Numbered from the stretch's first letter, positions 20,925 to 30,323 are shown. The stretch: DNA of 36,010 nt from Clostridium bornimense (GCF_018917145.1 NZ_JAHLOD010000033.1:1-36010), one strand, 5' to 3'. Numbers and translations: made by a program. Notes: generated from the sequence alone by a model not told the origin.

Positions 20925-23675
20925 ATGAGTTATCAAAGCGAAGCAGAATTAGAAAAACAACTATGTTATCAGTTTGAAAATCAAGGATATGATGTAGTTG
21001 AGATAAATAATGAAGATGATTTAAAAGAGAATTTTAGAAAGCAACTAAATTTACATAATGAAAGTAATTTAGACGGGGTACCGTTAACAGACAAGGAATT
21101 TGAGAGAGTTCTTAGATATATAGAAGGAAAAAGTGTTTTTGAAAGTGCTAAGATTTTAAGGGACAAGTACATTTTAGATAGAGAAGATGATTCTAAGGTT
21201 TATATCGAGTTCTTTGATAGTAAGAGCTGGTGTAAAAATAAGTTTCAGGTAACTACTCAAACTACTGTTGTTGGTAAATATACTAATAGATATGATGTAA
21301 CGTTACTTATTAATGGATTACCATTAGTGCAAATTGAACTTAAAAGACGGGGTGTAGATTTTAAGGAAGCTTTTAATCAGATAGAGCGTTATAGAAAGCA
21401 TTCTTATCATGGATTATATAGATACATTCAGGTATTTGTTATAAGTAATGGCATAGATACAAAGTATTTTGCTAATACCGATAAGGAATTACTATATAGT
21501 CAAACATTTTTCTGGACTAATGAGAAAAATGAGAGAATAACTAATTTAAAGGATTTTGCAGCTACATTTTTAGAGAAATGTCATATTGCAAAGGTTATTG
21601 CTAGATATATGGTTATAAATGAAACTGATAAGACTCTTATGGTAATGAGGCCTTATCAAATTTATGCTGTAGAAGCACTAGTACATAGAGCAACGGAGAC
21701 TAATAACAACGGATATATATGGCATACTACAGGTAGTGGTAAAACCCTTACTTCTTTTAAATGTAGCCAAATTCTTTCAAAGGAAAAGAAAATAAAGAAG
21801 GTATTTTTCTTAATAGATAGAAAAGACTTAGATAGCCAAACTGTAGCTGAATTTAACAAGTTTGAGAAAGATTCTGTTGATATTACAGATAAAACTACTA
21901 CATTAATAAAGCAAATTGAAGATATAACAAAACCACTTATAGTAACTACTATTCAAAAGATGGCAAATGCAATTAAAAATCCTAAGTATTCTAAAGTTAT
22001 GGACAAGTATAGAGATGAGAAGGTAGTTTTTATAATAGATGAATGTCATAGATCACAATTTGGAGATATGCATAAGGCAATAGAAAAACACTTTAGTAAT
22101 GCTCAATACTTTGGATTTACTGGTACTCCAAGATTTAAGGAAAATAAAAGTCAAGATGGACGTACTACAGCAGATCTTTTTGAGGAATGTCTTCATTATT
22201 ATCTTATAAAAGATGCTATAAAAGATAATAATGTTTTAGGTTTTTCTGTTGAATATATTAGTACCTTTAGGGGGCAATATGATATAAATGATGATACAAA
22301 GGTAAAAGCCATTGATACAAAAGAAGTATTTATGGATGATCATCGTATAAGTGATATTGCAAATCATATTATTAACAATCATGGTGCTAAGACGAAGAAT
22401 GGTAAGTATACTGCTATGTTTACAGTACAGGATGTTCCTATGCTTGTAAAATATTATGATATGTTTAAAACTATAGATCATAATTTAAAAATTGCTGCTA
22501 TATTTACTTATGGAGCAAATGAAGATTCAGAAGGAAGAGACGAGCATTCTAGAGATAGCTTAGAAAGGATTATTGCTGATTATAATAAGATGTTTGATAC
22601 AAACTACTCTACAGATACATTTTCTAATTATTTTTCAGATGTATCAAGAAAAGTAAAGACTGCTCAAATTGATATATTAATAGTAGTAGATATGTTTTTA
22701 ACTGGTTTTGATAGTAAAACTTTAAACACTTTGTATGTAGATAAAAACCTTAAATACCACGGTTTGATACAAGCCTTTTCAAGAACAAATAGAATAGAAA
22801 AGTCTACAAAACCTTATGGAAATATAGTTTGCTATAGAAATTTAAAAAATAATACTGATGAAGCTATAAAGCTTTTTTCAAATACTGATAATACCGATGT
22901 TGTTCTTATGGAAAGTTATGATTATTATTTAAAGAAATTCAAAGAAAAGCTTAAGGCTCTTTTAGGAATAACATTAACACCAGGAGATGTTGATTCATTA
23001 GAAACTGAGGAAGAAAAGAAGGGATTTATATTAGCTTTTAGAGAACTTACAAAGATTCTTGTGAGTTTACAAACTTTTGTTGATTTTGAATTTACAGAAG
23101 ATACATTAGGGATTAGTGAACAAAAGTATCAAGACTTTAAGAGTAAATATTTTTTACTTTATGATGAAGTTAATAGTAGTGAAAATGAAAAGACTTCTAT
23201 ACTTTCAGATATAGATTTTGGTATAGAGCTTATGCATACTGATAAAATCAATGTAACTTATATTATGAACCTAATTAGAAATATAGATTTTGAAGATGAA
23301 GATAAAAAAGCAAAAGATGTTGAGCATATTAAGAGAGAGTTAGAAAAAGCTGATAGTGAAGATTTAAGATTAAAGGTAGATTTAATCAAGAATTTCTTAG
23401 ATAAGGTGGTACCTACTCTATCTCCTGATGATAATGTTGATGATGCTTTTGCTGAATATGAGGAAAACGTAAGAAAAGATGAGATAAAGGAATTTTCTTA
23501 TGAAGTAGGTGTTACAGAAGACTTTGTAAAAGAAAATATTGCTGAGTATGAGTATAGTGGTCTTATAAATCATAGTGAGCTTAGCAATAATGTAAAAGGT
23601 GGTCTTTTAGTAAAAAGAAAAACTATAAAACGTATAAAAGATTTTATTATAGGAAATGTTAGAAAATATAGCTAA
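20925..23675 (+). CDS. hsdR: Type I restriction enzyme R (motor/nuclease) subunit
   Basis: 916 residues, normal for HsdR. The N-terminal nuclease domain carries the PD-(D/E)xK core D124...E138-L-K140 (YDVTLLINGLPLVQIELKRR). The helicase follows: Walker A TTGSGKT (268-274), DECHRSQFG (DEAD-type box), FTGTPRF (motif III), and AFSRTNRIEK (motif VI-like). The C-terminal helical part binds the methylase core. With HsdM and HsdS it translocates DNA from unmodified sites and cuts at a distance. Gene order is R-S'-M-S, all on the plus strand with gaps of 40, 4 and 15 bp. AAGGGGG lies before the ATG. Confidence 0.95.
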   Translation: MSYQSEAELEKQLCYQFENQGYDVVEINNEDDLKENFRKQLNLHNESNLDGVPLTDKEFERVLRYIEGKSVFESAKILRDKYILDREDDSKVYIEFFDSKSWCKNKFQVTTQTTVVGKYTNRYDVTLLINGLPLVQIELKRRGVDFKEAFNQIERYRKHSYHGLYRYIQVFVISNGIDTKYFANTDKELLYSQTFFWTNEKNERITNLKDFAATFLEKCHIAKVIARYMVINETDKTLMVMRPYQIYAVEALVHRATETNNNGYIWHTTGSGKTLTSFKCSQILSKEKKIKKVFFLIDRKDLDSQTVAEFNKFEKDSVDITDKTTTLIKQIEDITKPLIVTTIQKMANAIKNPKYSKVMDKYRDEKVVFIIDECHRSQFGDMHKAIEKHFSNAQYFGFTGTPRFKENKSQDGRTTADLFEECLHYYLIKDAIKDNNVLGFSVEYISTFRGQYDINDDTKVKAIDTKEVFMDDHRISDIANHIINNHGAKTKNGKYTAMFTVQDVPMLVKYYDMFKTIDHNLKIAAIFTYGANEDSEGRDEHSRDSLERIIADYNKMFDTNYSTDTFSNYFSDVSRKVKTAQIDILIVVDMFLTGFDSKTLNTLYVDKNLKYHGLIQAFSRTNRIEKSTKPYGNIVCYRNLKNNTDEAIKLFSNTDNTDVVLMESYDYYLKKFKEKLKALLGITLTPGDVDSLETEEEKKGFILAFRELTKILVSLQTFVDFEFTEDTLGISEQKYQDFKSKYFLLYDEVNSSENEKTSILSDIDFGIELMHTDKINVTYIMNLIRNIDFEDEDKKAKDVEHIKRELEKADSEDLRLKVDLIKNFLDKVVPTLSPDDNVDDAFAEYEENVRKDEIKEFSYEVGVTEDFVKENIAEYEYSGLINHSELSNNVKGGLLVKRKTIKRIKDFIIGNVRKYS

Positions 23676-23715
23676 AGTGTTATTTGTATAAATAACTATA
23701 GAAAGGAGGAGCAAC

Positions 23716-24294
23716 TTGAAGATCGAAGATATTGGAGAAGTAACTGTTGGAGTTATACTTTCAAGGGTAAAAGCTAAACCAGGGGAAGAACATGTAAAGG
23801 TACCTATACTTACAATACAAGATTTAAATAGAGAAACTGGTGATTATAGTATAGAAGAAGAGATAACGGTAGAAGAAATAAATCCCAATAAGTATAACAA
23901 TGAATTGTTATCTCATAAAGGTATGGTCTTAATAGGAATAACTTCATATAAGGCTTTCGTAATTGATGAAAATTATATAGGCAGGGTAATTCCATCATAT
24001 TTTGCTATTGTAGATTTAGATAAAGAAAAGGTAGATCCTTATTATTTTACTTGGTATTTTAATGAAGAAGAAAGTATTAAAAAGCAACTTACAATTGCAA
24101 AACAAGGATCAAGTATTAAATCATTATCAGTACAAATGCTTAGAGAATTAGAAGTAGTGATACCTCCTATTGAAATTCAAAAGAAAATAGGAAAGATATA
24201 TTATTTAAGGAAATTAAAAGAGAAAAAGCTATATGAAAAAGAAATTTTAGAGAGAACTCTTATAAATTCATTACTTAAAAGAAAGGTGAGATAA
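23716..24294 (+). CDS. Half-size HsdS-like specificity protein, TTG start
   Basis: 192 residues with one target-recognition domain and one coiled-coil spacer. It has the typical KIEDIGEVTVG opening, then GSSIKSLSVQMLRELEVVIPPIEIQKKIG at the TRD-helix junction, and a Lys/Glu/Leu helix to the end. Full HsdS has two such units; this has one, so it would act as a dimer, as an alternative S piece, or as a regulator. The only start near AAAGGAGGAG is TTG 23716, six bases away. It lies between hsdR and hsdM, with four bases to hsdM. Its N-terminal TRD differs from both TRDs of the full hsdS. Confidence 0.8.
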   Translation: MKIEDIGEVTVGVILSRVKAKPGEEHVKVPILTIQDLNRETGDYSIEEEITVEEINPNKYNNELLSHKGMVLIGITSYKAFVIDENYIGRVIPSYFAIVDLDKEKVDPYYFTWYFNEEESIKKQLTIAKQGSSIKSLSVQMLRELEVVIPPIEIQKKIGKIYYLRKLKEKKLYEKEILERTLINSLLKRKVR

Positions 24295-24298
24295 AATT

Positions 24299-25840
24299 AT
24301 GTCAGTAAGTGAAAAACAACAAGAGCAACAATCAAGTCTTCATACAAAGCTATGGGCTATAGCTAATGACCTTAGGGGGAATATGGAGGCTAATGAATTT
24401 AAAAATTATATATTAGGTCTAATATTTTACCGTTATTTATCAGAAAAAGTAGAAGTTAAAGCAGCTAAGTTATTGGAAGAAGATAATCTTTCTTATGAAG
24501 AAGCATGGGAAGATGAGGAATATAGGTTAGCACTTCAAGGGGAGTTAATAAGTGATATTGGGTATTTTATAGAACCATCATCATTATACTCTACATTGCT
24601 TAAAGCCATAGAAGATGGTAATTTTGATATAGAAATGTTACAAGGAGCTATAAATGATATAACAGAATCTACTATAGGACAACAATCACAAGATGATTTT
24701 GATCATTTATTTGATGATATGGATTTAACATCAACAAAGCTTGGTAGAGATGTAAAGAGTCGTTCAAAGCTTATAGCAAAGGTTATGAGTAAAATTGCTG
24801 ATATACCATTTGCTCATGATGATAGTGAAATAGATGTTCTTGGTGATGCTTATGAATATCTTATATCACAATTTGCTGCTAATGCTGGTAAAAAAGCAGG
24901 AGAATTCTATACACCACAACAAGTATCAAAAATCCTTGCAAAGCTTGTTACTGTAGGAAGAAAAGATTTAAGAAATGTATATGACCCTACTTGTGGTTCC
25001 GGTTCATTATTACTTCGTGTAGCTAAGGAATCTAATGTTAGAAAGTTTTATGGTCAAGAATTAACATCAACTACTTATAATTTAGCTCGTATGAATATGT
25101 TGCTTCATGATGTATCATACCAAAACTTTGATATAAGAAATGCAAATACATTAGAAGAACCACAACATATGGATATGACATTTGATGCAATAGTAGCAAA
25201 TCCTCCGTATTCAGCAAATTGGTCAGCAGATCCAAAGTTTATGGACGATCCAAGATTCTCAGCTTACGGAAAATTAGCACCAAAGTCAAAGGCAGATTAT
25301 GCATTTATACAACATATGATATATCAATTAGATGAAAAAGGAACTATGGCAGTAGTGTTACCACATGGTGTACTATTTAGGGGAGCAGCAGAAGGAACTA
25401 TAAGAAAGTACTTAATAGAAAAAAACTATCTTGATGCCGTTATAGGACTTCCAGCTAATATATTCTTTGGAACTTCTATACCTACTGTTATATTAGTATT
25501 TAAGAAGTGTAGAGAAAAATCTAATGATATATTATTTATAGATGGTTCTAATGACTTTGAGAAAGGTAAAAATCAAAATGTTTTAAGAGATAGTGATGTT
25601 GAAAAAATAGTTAATACTTATATAGAAAGAAAAACTGTAGATAAGTATTCATATTTAGCACCATTATCAGAAATAAAAGAAAATGACTATAACTTAAATA
25701 TACCAAGATATGTAGATACTTTTGAAGAAGAAGAACCTATCGATATAAATGAAGTTAAAAATAAAATAGCTACATTAGATGAAGAAATAGCAGCAATAGA
25801 TAAAGAACTTGAAAGCTATCTAAAAGAACTAGGAATATAA
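24299..25840 (+). CDS. hsdM: Type I DNA adenine methyltransferase M subunit
   Basis: 513 residues. The N-terminal helical HsdM domain (1-150; LRGNMEANEFKNYILGLIFY) precedes the SAM-binding motif DPTCGSGSLLL (229-239) and the catalytic motif NPPY (301-304), which flips and N6-methylates adenine. A C-terminal coiled coil (EVKNKIATLDEEIAAIDKEL) contacts HsdS. It forms M2S with the full HsdS and R2M2S2-type complexes with HsdR. It starts four bases after the half S gene, so it is translationally linked to it. Confidence 0.96.
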   Translation: MSVSEKQQEQQSSLHTKLWAIANDLRGNMEANEFKNYILGLIFYRYLSEKVEVKAAKLLEEDNLSYEEAWEDEEYRLALQGELISDIGYFIEPSSLYSTLLKAIEDGNFDIEMLQGAINDITESTIGQQSQDDFDHLFDDMDLTSTKLGRDVKSRSKLIAKVMSKIADIPFAHDDSEIDVLGDAYEYLISQFAANAGKKAGEFYTPQQVSKILAKLVTVGRKDLRNVYDPTCGSGSLLLRVAKESNVRKFYGQELTSTTYNLARMNMLLHDVSYQNFDIRNANTLEEPQHMDMTFDAIVANPPYSANWSADPKFMDDPRFSAYGKLAPKSKADYAFIQHMIYQLDEKGTMAVVLPHGVLFRGAAEGTIRKYLIEKNYLDAVIGLPANIFFGTSIPTVILVFKKCREKSNDILFIDGSNDFEKGKNQNVLRDSDVEKIVNTYIERKTVDKYSYLAPLSEIKENDYNLNIPRYVDTFEEEEPIDINEVKNKIATLDEEIAAIDKELESYLKELGI

Positions 25841-25855
25841 GGTGGTGGATAAGAT

Positions 25856-26959
25856 ATGAGTAAAACACCAAAGTTAAGATTTCCGGAGTTTAGTGGGGAG
25901 TGGGAAGAAAAGAAAATAAGTGAAACTCTTAAAATTAAACATGGTAAAGATCAGAAGCAAATAGAAGTAGAAAAGGGAAAGTATCCCATTCTAGGTACAG
26001 GTGGTAAGATTGGTGAAACCAATACAGCTATATATAATAATGAATCTGTTTTGATAGGAAGAAAAGGTACAATTAATAAACCAATGTATATGGATACTCC
26101 ATTTTGGACTGTAGACACGTTATTTTATTCAGAAATTAAAAGTGATAATATAGCCAAATTCCTATTTTATAAATTCCAGTGTATAAATTGGAAAAAATAT
26201 TCTGAGGCGTCTGGAGTGCCTAGTTTAAGTGCATCTACCATTGAGAGTATTAAGTATAATATTCCAGAAAAGCAAGAACAACAAAAAATAGCTTCTTTCT
26301 TATCTCTAGTAGATAAAAAAATAGAAAAGCAAAGTGAAAAAGTAGAAGCAATTAAAGAATATAAAAAAGGTATGATGCAGAAGATATTCTCTAGAGAGAT
26401 AAGATTTAAGGATGATGAAGGAAAAGAGTTTCCAGAGTGGGAAGAGAAGAAGTTATCAAATATAACTGTTTGTTTAGATAATAAAAGAAAACCTTTAAAT
26501 TCGTCAGAAAGAGATAAAAGAAAAGGAACTATTCCTTACTATGGTGCAAATGGTATAGTGGATTATATAGACGATTTTATTTTTAACGAAGAATTGATTT
26601 TATTAGCTGAAGATGGAGGAAATTTTGATGATTATTCTACAAGACCTATAGCACAATTAATAAAAGGAAAGTCGTGGGTAAATAATCATACACATGTTTT
26701 GCATTGTAAAATTAATACAACATATGTATTTTATACTTTAGTTCATAAAGATATACGAAAATACATTAATGGAACAAGTAGAGCTAAATTGAATAAAGCT
26801 GATATGCTAGAAATTGTAGTTCAAGTACCAAATATACAAGAACAACAAAAAATAGCCAACTTCTTATCTATCATAGATAAGAAACTAGAAAAAGAAGAAG
26901 AAAAACTAGAAACTTTAAAAGAGTGGAAAAAAGGATTATTACAACAGATGTTTGTATAG
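25856..26959 (+). CDS. hsdS: Type I specificity subunit with two recognition domains
   Basis: 367 residues in the usual symmetric layout. TRD1 runs from FPEFSGEWEEKKI to about 140. The central conserved helix has EQQKIASFLSLVDKKIEK. A repeated junction (FKDDEGKEFPEWEEKKL) opens TRD2 at about 185. The C-terminal helix has EQQKIANFLSIIDKKLEKEEEKLETLKEWKKGLLQQMF. The two helices and two EWEEKK junctions are internal repeats, which allow domain swapping. Each TRD sets half of a bipartite site; the target cannot be read from sequence. GGTGGTGG precedes the ATG. Confidence 0.95.
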   Translation: MSKTPKLRFPEFSGEWEEKKISETLKIKHGKDQKQIEVEKGKYPILGTGGKIGETNTAIYNNESVLIGRKGTINKPMYMDTPFWTVDTLFYSEIKSDNIAKFLFYKFQCINWKKYSEASGVPSLSASTIESIKYNIPEKQEQQKIASFLSLVDKKIEKQSEKVEAIKEYKKGMMQKIFSREIRFKDDEGKEFPEWEEKKLSNITVCLDNKRKPLNSSERDKRKGTIPYYGANGIVDYIDDFIFNEELILLAEDGGNFDDYSTRPIAQLIKGKSWVNNHTHVLHCKINTTYVFYTLVHKDIRKYINGTSRAKLNKADMLEIVVQVPNIQEQQKIANFLSIIDKKLEKEEEKLETLKEWKKGLLQQMFV

Positions 26960-26962
26960 AGA

Positions 26963-26993
26963 AAAGGCAGGTGGAAGTCCACTTGCCTTTTTT
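26963..26993. terminator. Terminator after hsdS, also after the small minus-strand gene
   Basis: AAAGGCAGGTGGA (26963-26975) pairs with TCCACTTGCCTTT (26978-26990, one G.U), followed by TTTG. A-rich sequence before it gives a T run on the other strand. Confidence 0.9.
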
Positions 26994-26994
26994 G

Positions 26995-27120
26995 TTAATG
27001 TTTTTCATCTTGATGCTTTTTAAGTATTTGTCCAGCTTTGCTTTTTTGTGATTTAGTAGTTTTGGAGCTTGCTAGATCCTTGGCAGCTTTACCTACTTTT
27101 CCACCAGAGTGTTTAACCAT
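26995..27120 (-). CDS. Small basic protein, 41 residues
   Basis: Begins MVKHSGGKVGKAAKDLASSK and ends AGQILKKHQDEKH; Lys/Ser/Gly-rich with no hydrophobic helix. AAAGGAGGAG lies eight bases before the ATG, and a TTGTAT-17-TATTAT promoter lies 51 bp upstream, so it is clearly expressed. The stop is two bases from the shared terminator. No family is named with confidence; it may be a DNA-, RNA- or stress-associated small protein. Confidence 0.72.
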   Translation of the reverse strand: MVKHSGGKVGKAAKDLASSKTTKSQKSKAGQILKKHQDEKH

Positions 27121-27170
27121 AAATACTCCTCCTTTCTGATTATTTTAGTCATGCCATATTTTGTATAATC

Positions 27171-27199
27171 ATAATACTCTTTTTACTGTAAATATACAA
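27171..27199 (-). promoter_or_regulatory. Promoter of the small basic protein gene
   Basis: On the minus strand TTGTAT (27199-27194), a 17-bp spacer, and TATTAT (27176-27171). Confidence 0.6.
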
Positions 27200-27337
27200 C
27201 TTTATAATTTTATATATTAAATTATTGGAACGTAAAAAAATTACACTACAATATAAAAAGAAGAAAAAAAATTGCATTTTATTTTTGTATTTGTATATAA
27301 TAGTACTATAGGAAAAATAATAGGAGGATTTAAAGTA

Positions 27338-28471
27338 ATGTTAACAAAAATAGAATTAGAAAATTTTAAGTCTTTTAAAAATAGAACTATTATTGATTTA
27401 CAAAGTACAAATTATAAAATTTTAAATAATTCTAATGTAAATGAAAATGGTATTTTAAAAGGAGCCATATTTGTAGGGGGCAATGCAACAGGAAAAACAA
27501 ATATTATTTTGTCTTTAAAGCTATTGCTAGACTTATTATTTAGAGAAAAGTTAATTAATATCGGTGCCTTTAAATGCCTTTTTTCTCAGGAATCAAATAT
27601 TAAGCTAAGCTATGAATTTATAATAGATGAGGAAAAAATAAGGTATTGTATAGAATATGATACTAAGGAAAAATCCTTGATAGAAATTTTGTATGTTAAT
27701 GATAAAGAAGTATTAAATAGAATAGGAAAAAGTGCAAAAAGTAATATTACAGAGAATTCAATTTTTGAAGATTTAGATAATAAGACATTAATATTAAGAA
27801 CAATATATTTCAATACTAAATTTTCAAATTATCCTATATTAAAAAAATGGTTTGGTTTTTTAATAAACTCCATCTATATGGATGCTTCAGTTAGGGTTAG
27901 ATCAAATACTTATGAGAACCTTTCATTAATAGATTATTTAGATAAAAATGGTGAATCAGAAGTAAATAATTTTTTTGATAAATATAATTTTAATCAACGA
28001 ATAGAATATACAGAAAAAAGTACAGGTAATATGATTTCTATAGATACTGATGGAGATAAGACTATATTCTTTAAGAGAAAAGGAATCGATGAACCTATAC
28101 CGTATGTATTTGAATCTTTAGGAAATAAGAATTTATTAAATATGTTACCTTCATTCTTTCATATAGTTAAGAATAGTGGAATGCTTATTATAGATGAATT
28201 TAGTAGTGCATTTCATAATGAGTTAGAAGAACTTCTTATTAAGTTTTTTATGACTAATTCAAAAAACTCTCAAATTTTTATAGTTTCTCATTCAACAAAT
28301 TTATTATCAAATAGTATATTTAGACCAGATCAAGAATATGCTGTTGAGTTTAATGATATGTATGGTAGTAAGTTAAATAGATTTTCAAACGATAAACCTA
28401 GAGAAGCTCAAAATATAGAGAAGATGTACAATAGTGGCTGCTTTGGTGGTCTACCTCAATATAATCTATGA
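27338..28471 (+). CDS. OLD-like AAA ATPase, sensor half of a second ATPase-TOPRIM pair
   Basis: About 377 residues. KIELENFKSFKN opens the ATPase fold. Walker A is GGNATGKT (47-54), Walker B is GMLIIDEFSSAFHNE, and the switch His is in QIFIVSHSTNLL. The fold matches AbiLi/RloA-like ATPases that police an effector. An in-frame upstream extension has no ribosome site; TAGGAGG lies ten bases before ATG 27338. The stop overlaps the start of the next gene as ATGA. It differs clearly in sequence from the ATPase at 18077, so this is a separate system and not a copy. Confidence 0.8.
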   Translation: MLTKIELENFKSFKNRTIIDLQSTNYKILNNSNVNENGILKGAIFVGGNATGKTNIILSLKLLLDLLFREKLINIGAFKCLFSQESNIKLSYEFIIDEEKIRYCIEYDTKEKSLIEILYVNDKEVLNRIGKSAKSNITENSIFEDLDNKTLILRTIYFNTKFSNYPILKKWFGFLINSIYMDASVRVRSNTYENLSLIDYLDKNGESEVNNFFDKYNFNQRIEYTEKSTGNMISIDTDGDKTIFFKRKGIDEPIPYVFESLGNKNLLNMLPSFFHIVKNSGMLIIDEFSSAFHNELEELLIKFFMTNSKNSQIFIVSHSTNLLSNSIFRPDQEYAVEFNDMYGSKLNRFSNDKPREAQNIEKMYNSGCFGGLPQYNL

Positions 28472-29154
28472 GAAATAAAATAAATTTAGTAAAGAATAAA
28501 CGAATAGGAAGAGTATTATTTATTGTTGAAGGTCTAGATGATGTAAATTCGTCTATATTTGTAATCAATACAAAGGAATCTAATATTAAAGATATCGAAG
28601 ATATAAAGAATGCCGATGGATATTTAAATAACTTATTTGTTAAACTAATAAATAAGTATCAATTTCCAGTAGATAAATCAGCAATTTATTATATCTTTGA
28701 TAGAGATTTTGATTCTAATAAAGATGCAAAATTAATAGAAAAATTAATATATAAGTTAAGAAATTCACGAGATGGTTTTGATGATGAATATGACAAAGGA
28801 TTATTGTTATTAAGTTATCCTGCTATTGAAAGCTTTATTACAGCAAATTTTATAGAAGATGCATGGAACTTGCAATTTCAAAATGGAAGCGATTTAAAAA
28901 GGTATCTTCATAATTTTCAATATACAAGCCAAAGGATAAATGAAGAGTCTTTAATATCTTCGGTGAATGAACTGCTGAAAGCTTTTGATAAATTAGGAGT
29001 TTCAGAGTATGATTTAGATGATTTTTATAAGACAAATAAAATAGTTTATGATTACGAAGAAAATAATTATAAAGAAAAGCGTAAATATAATGTAATAAGC
29101 CTACTTTCTATAGCCTTATTAGATTTAGGGCTTATTGAAATAGATATTACATAA
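28468..29154 (+). CDS. TOPRIM/RloB-like effector of the second pair
   Basis: 228 residues. The N-terminal part has VLFIVEGLDDVNSS (Glu21), followed by IYYIFDRDFDSN (Asp78-x-Asp80), the acidic pattern of TOPRIM-type nucleases, with SYPAIESFI further on, as in RloB/DUF4435-like proteins. It appears full length. It overlaps the ATPase gene by four bases (ATGA), so the two are made together. It is inferred to cut nucleic acid, or otherwise act, when released by the ATPase during phage infection. Confidence 0.72.
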   Translation: MRNKINLVKNKRIGRVLFIVEGLDDVNSSIFVINTKESNIKDIEDIKNADGYLNNLFVKLINKYQFPVDKSAIYYIFDRDFDSNKDAKLIEKLIYKLRNSRDGFDDEYDKGLLLLSYPAIESFITANFIEDAWNLQFQNGSDLKRYLHNFQYTSQRINEESLISSVNELLKAFDKLGVSEYDLDDFYKTNKIVYDYEENNYKEKRKYNVISLLSIALLDLGLIEIDIT

Positions 29155-29194
29155 AATAGGAATAATGTTCTTTGAAGAATTAGACGATAAATAT

Positions 29195-29227
29195 AAAAGC
29201 ATTGAGGTAATTCACTTCAATGCTTTT
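29195..29227. terminator. Bidirectional terminator between effector and recombinase genes
   Basis: AAAAGCATTGA (29195-29205) pairs with TCAATGCTTTT (29217-29227), followed by ATTAC. On the minus strand TTTTATATTTATC follows. Confidence 0.85.
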
Positions 29228-29228
29228 A

Positions 29229-30191
29229 TTACTTCCTATTCAGCGGATTCCCATCAATAGCCCTCCTAACATCTTCATCATTAACATGAGTATAAATAGA
29301 TACAGTATTTAGACTTTCATGATCTAATATTCTTTGAAGTGTTCTTACATCAGTTCCGTTTTTAAGTAGTAATGTAGCCATAGTATGACGTAGTTTATGA
29401 GGAGTACAATCTTCATTTATATTGGCCATACTACAATATTTTTTAATACTTAGTTGAACAGTTCGTGGACTTAGTTTTGTACCTCTGGTGCTTATAAATA
29501 AGTAATCTTCTAAGTCACTACTCCATTTTTTATTTCTAACTTTAAGATACTGATCTATTGATTGTTGTGATACTTCATTAAGAAAAACTATTCTTTCTTT
29601 ATTGCCTTTACCAAGTATCTTAATAGAATCATTATGAATATCTTTAAACTTAATATTAAGAAGCTCTGATATTCTAAGTCCTAGATTGAGAAGTAATGTA
29701 TAAATACAATAGTCTCTTTCTCTATTTACAGTATGGGAATAATCAATAATGTTAAGTAAATTGTTAGCTTCATATTCACTTAAATATATAGGCATGGTTT
29801 TAGTTTTCTTAGGTGTTTTTAAATCTTCTGTAATATTTGTATCTATTGCTCCTATGTTAAATAGATATTTATAAAATACTCTTATTGATGTTATCTTCCT
29901 GGATCTTGTAGTATTTTTATTACCTTTTGTAGTATCTAGGTATTTAATAAAATTATGGATATTATCAATAGTAATACTATTGATAAATTCCTTATCAATA
30001 TCAGCTATAGTAATATATTCCATAGCTACATTACTTAACGATGATATCTTTCCTTTTTTCATATATCTTAAAAATAAAATTAAATCACTACAATACCCAT
30101 TAACAGTTCCAGCTGCTTTTCCTTGTACTGATGTTAGGTAATGTAGAAACTCTTCTAAAATAGAAGGAAGTTTTATATTTTTTAAATTCAT
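29229..30191 (-). CDS. XerC/D-like tyrosine recombinase
   Basis: 320 residues. The N-terminal SAM-like core-binding domain (10-115) is followed by a catalytic domain with R173 (GLRISELL), K195 (ILGKGNKER), H265-x-x-R268 (PHKLRHT), H291 (LDHESL) and nucleophile Y300 (SIYTHV). All six residues are present, so it should be active. It could integrate the surrounding element or shuffle recognition domains of the nearby hsdS genes, as XerD-like enzymes do at some type I loci. No ribosome site is strong; GTGATTAAATG lies at the start. A 13-bp palindrome lies 70 bp upstream. Confidence 0.93.
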   Translation of the reverse strand: MNLKNIKLPSILEEFLHYLTSVQGKAAGTVNGYCSDLILFLRYMKKGKISSLSNVAMEYITIADIDKEFINSITIDNIHNFIKYLDTTKGNKNTTRSRKITSIRVFYKYLFNIGAIDTNITEDLKTPKKTKTMPIYLSEYEANNLLNIIDYSHTVNRERDYCIYTLLLNLGLRISELLNIKFKDIHNDSIKILGKGNKERIVFLNEVSQQSIDQYLKVRNKKWSSDLEDYLFISTRGTKLSPRTVQLSIKKYCSMANINEDCTPHKLRHTMATLLLKNGTDVRTLQRILDHESLNTVSIYTHVNDEDVRRAIDGNPLNRK

Positions 30192-30260
30192 TTAATCACC
30201 TGCTTAATCTATAAATTTATACAAAAGTAATTATATGGATTACATTATTAAAATAAAATC

Positions 30261-30273
30261 TTACGTGACGTAA
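30261..30273. repeat. TTACGTGACGTAA palindrome, copy 2
   Basis: Identical to 13464-13476 and in the same orientation relative to the flanking TTTTAAA...GATTTC. It lies upstream of the recombinase gene, as copy 1 lies upstream of the 36-codon gene. Confidence 0.6.
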
Positions 30274-30323
30274 CTTTTAAAAGATGATTTCAAATTAAGT
30301 CATGTAAGATTAATAACTTTATA

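Noticed and set aside
20925-29154. Insertion sequence or transposon carrying the defence genes
   Set aside because: No transposase, terminal inverted repeats or target duplications were found; only recombinase genes and one short palindrome repeat.
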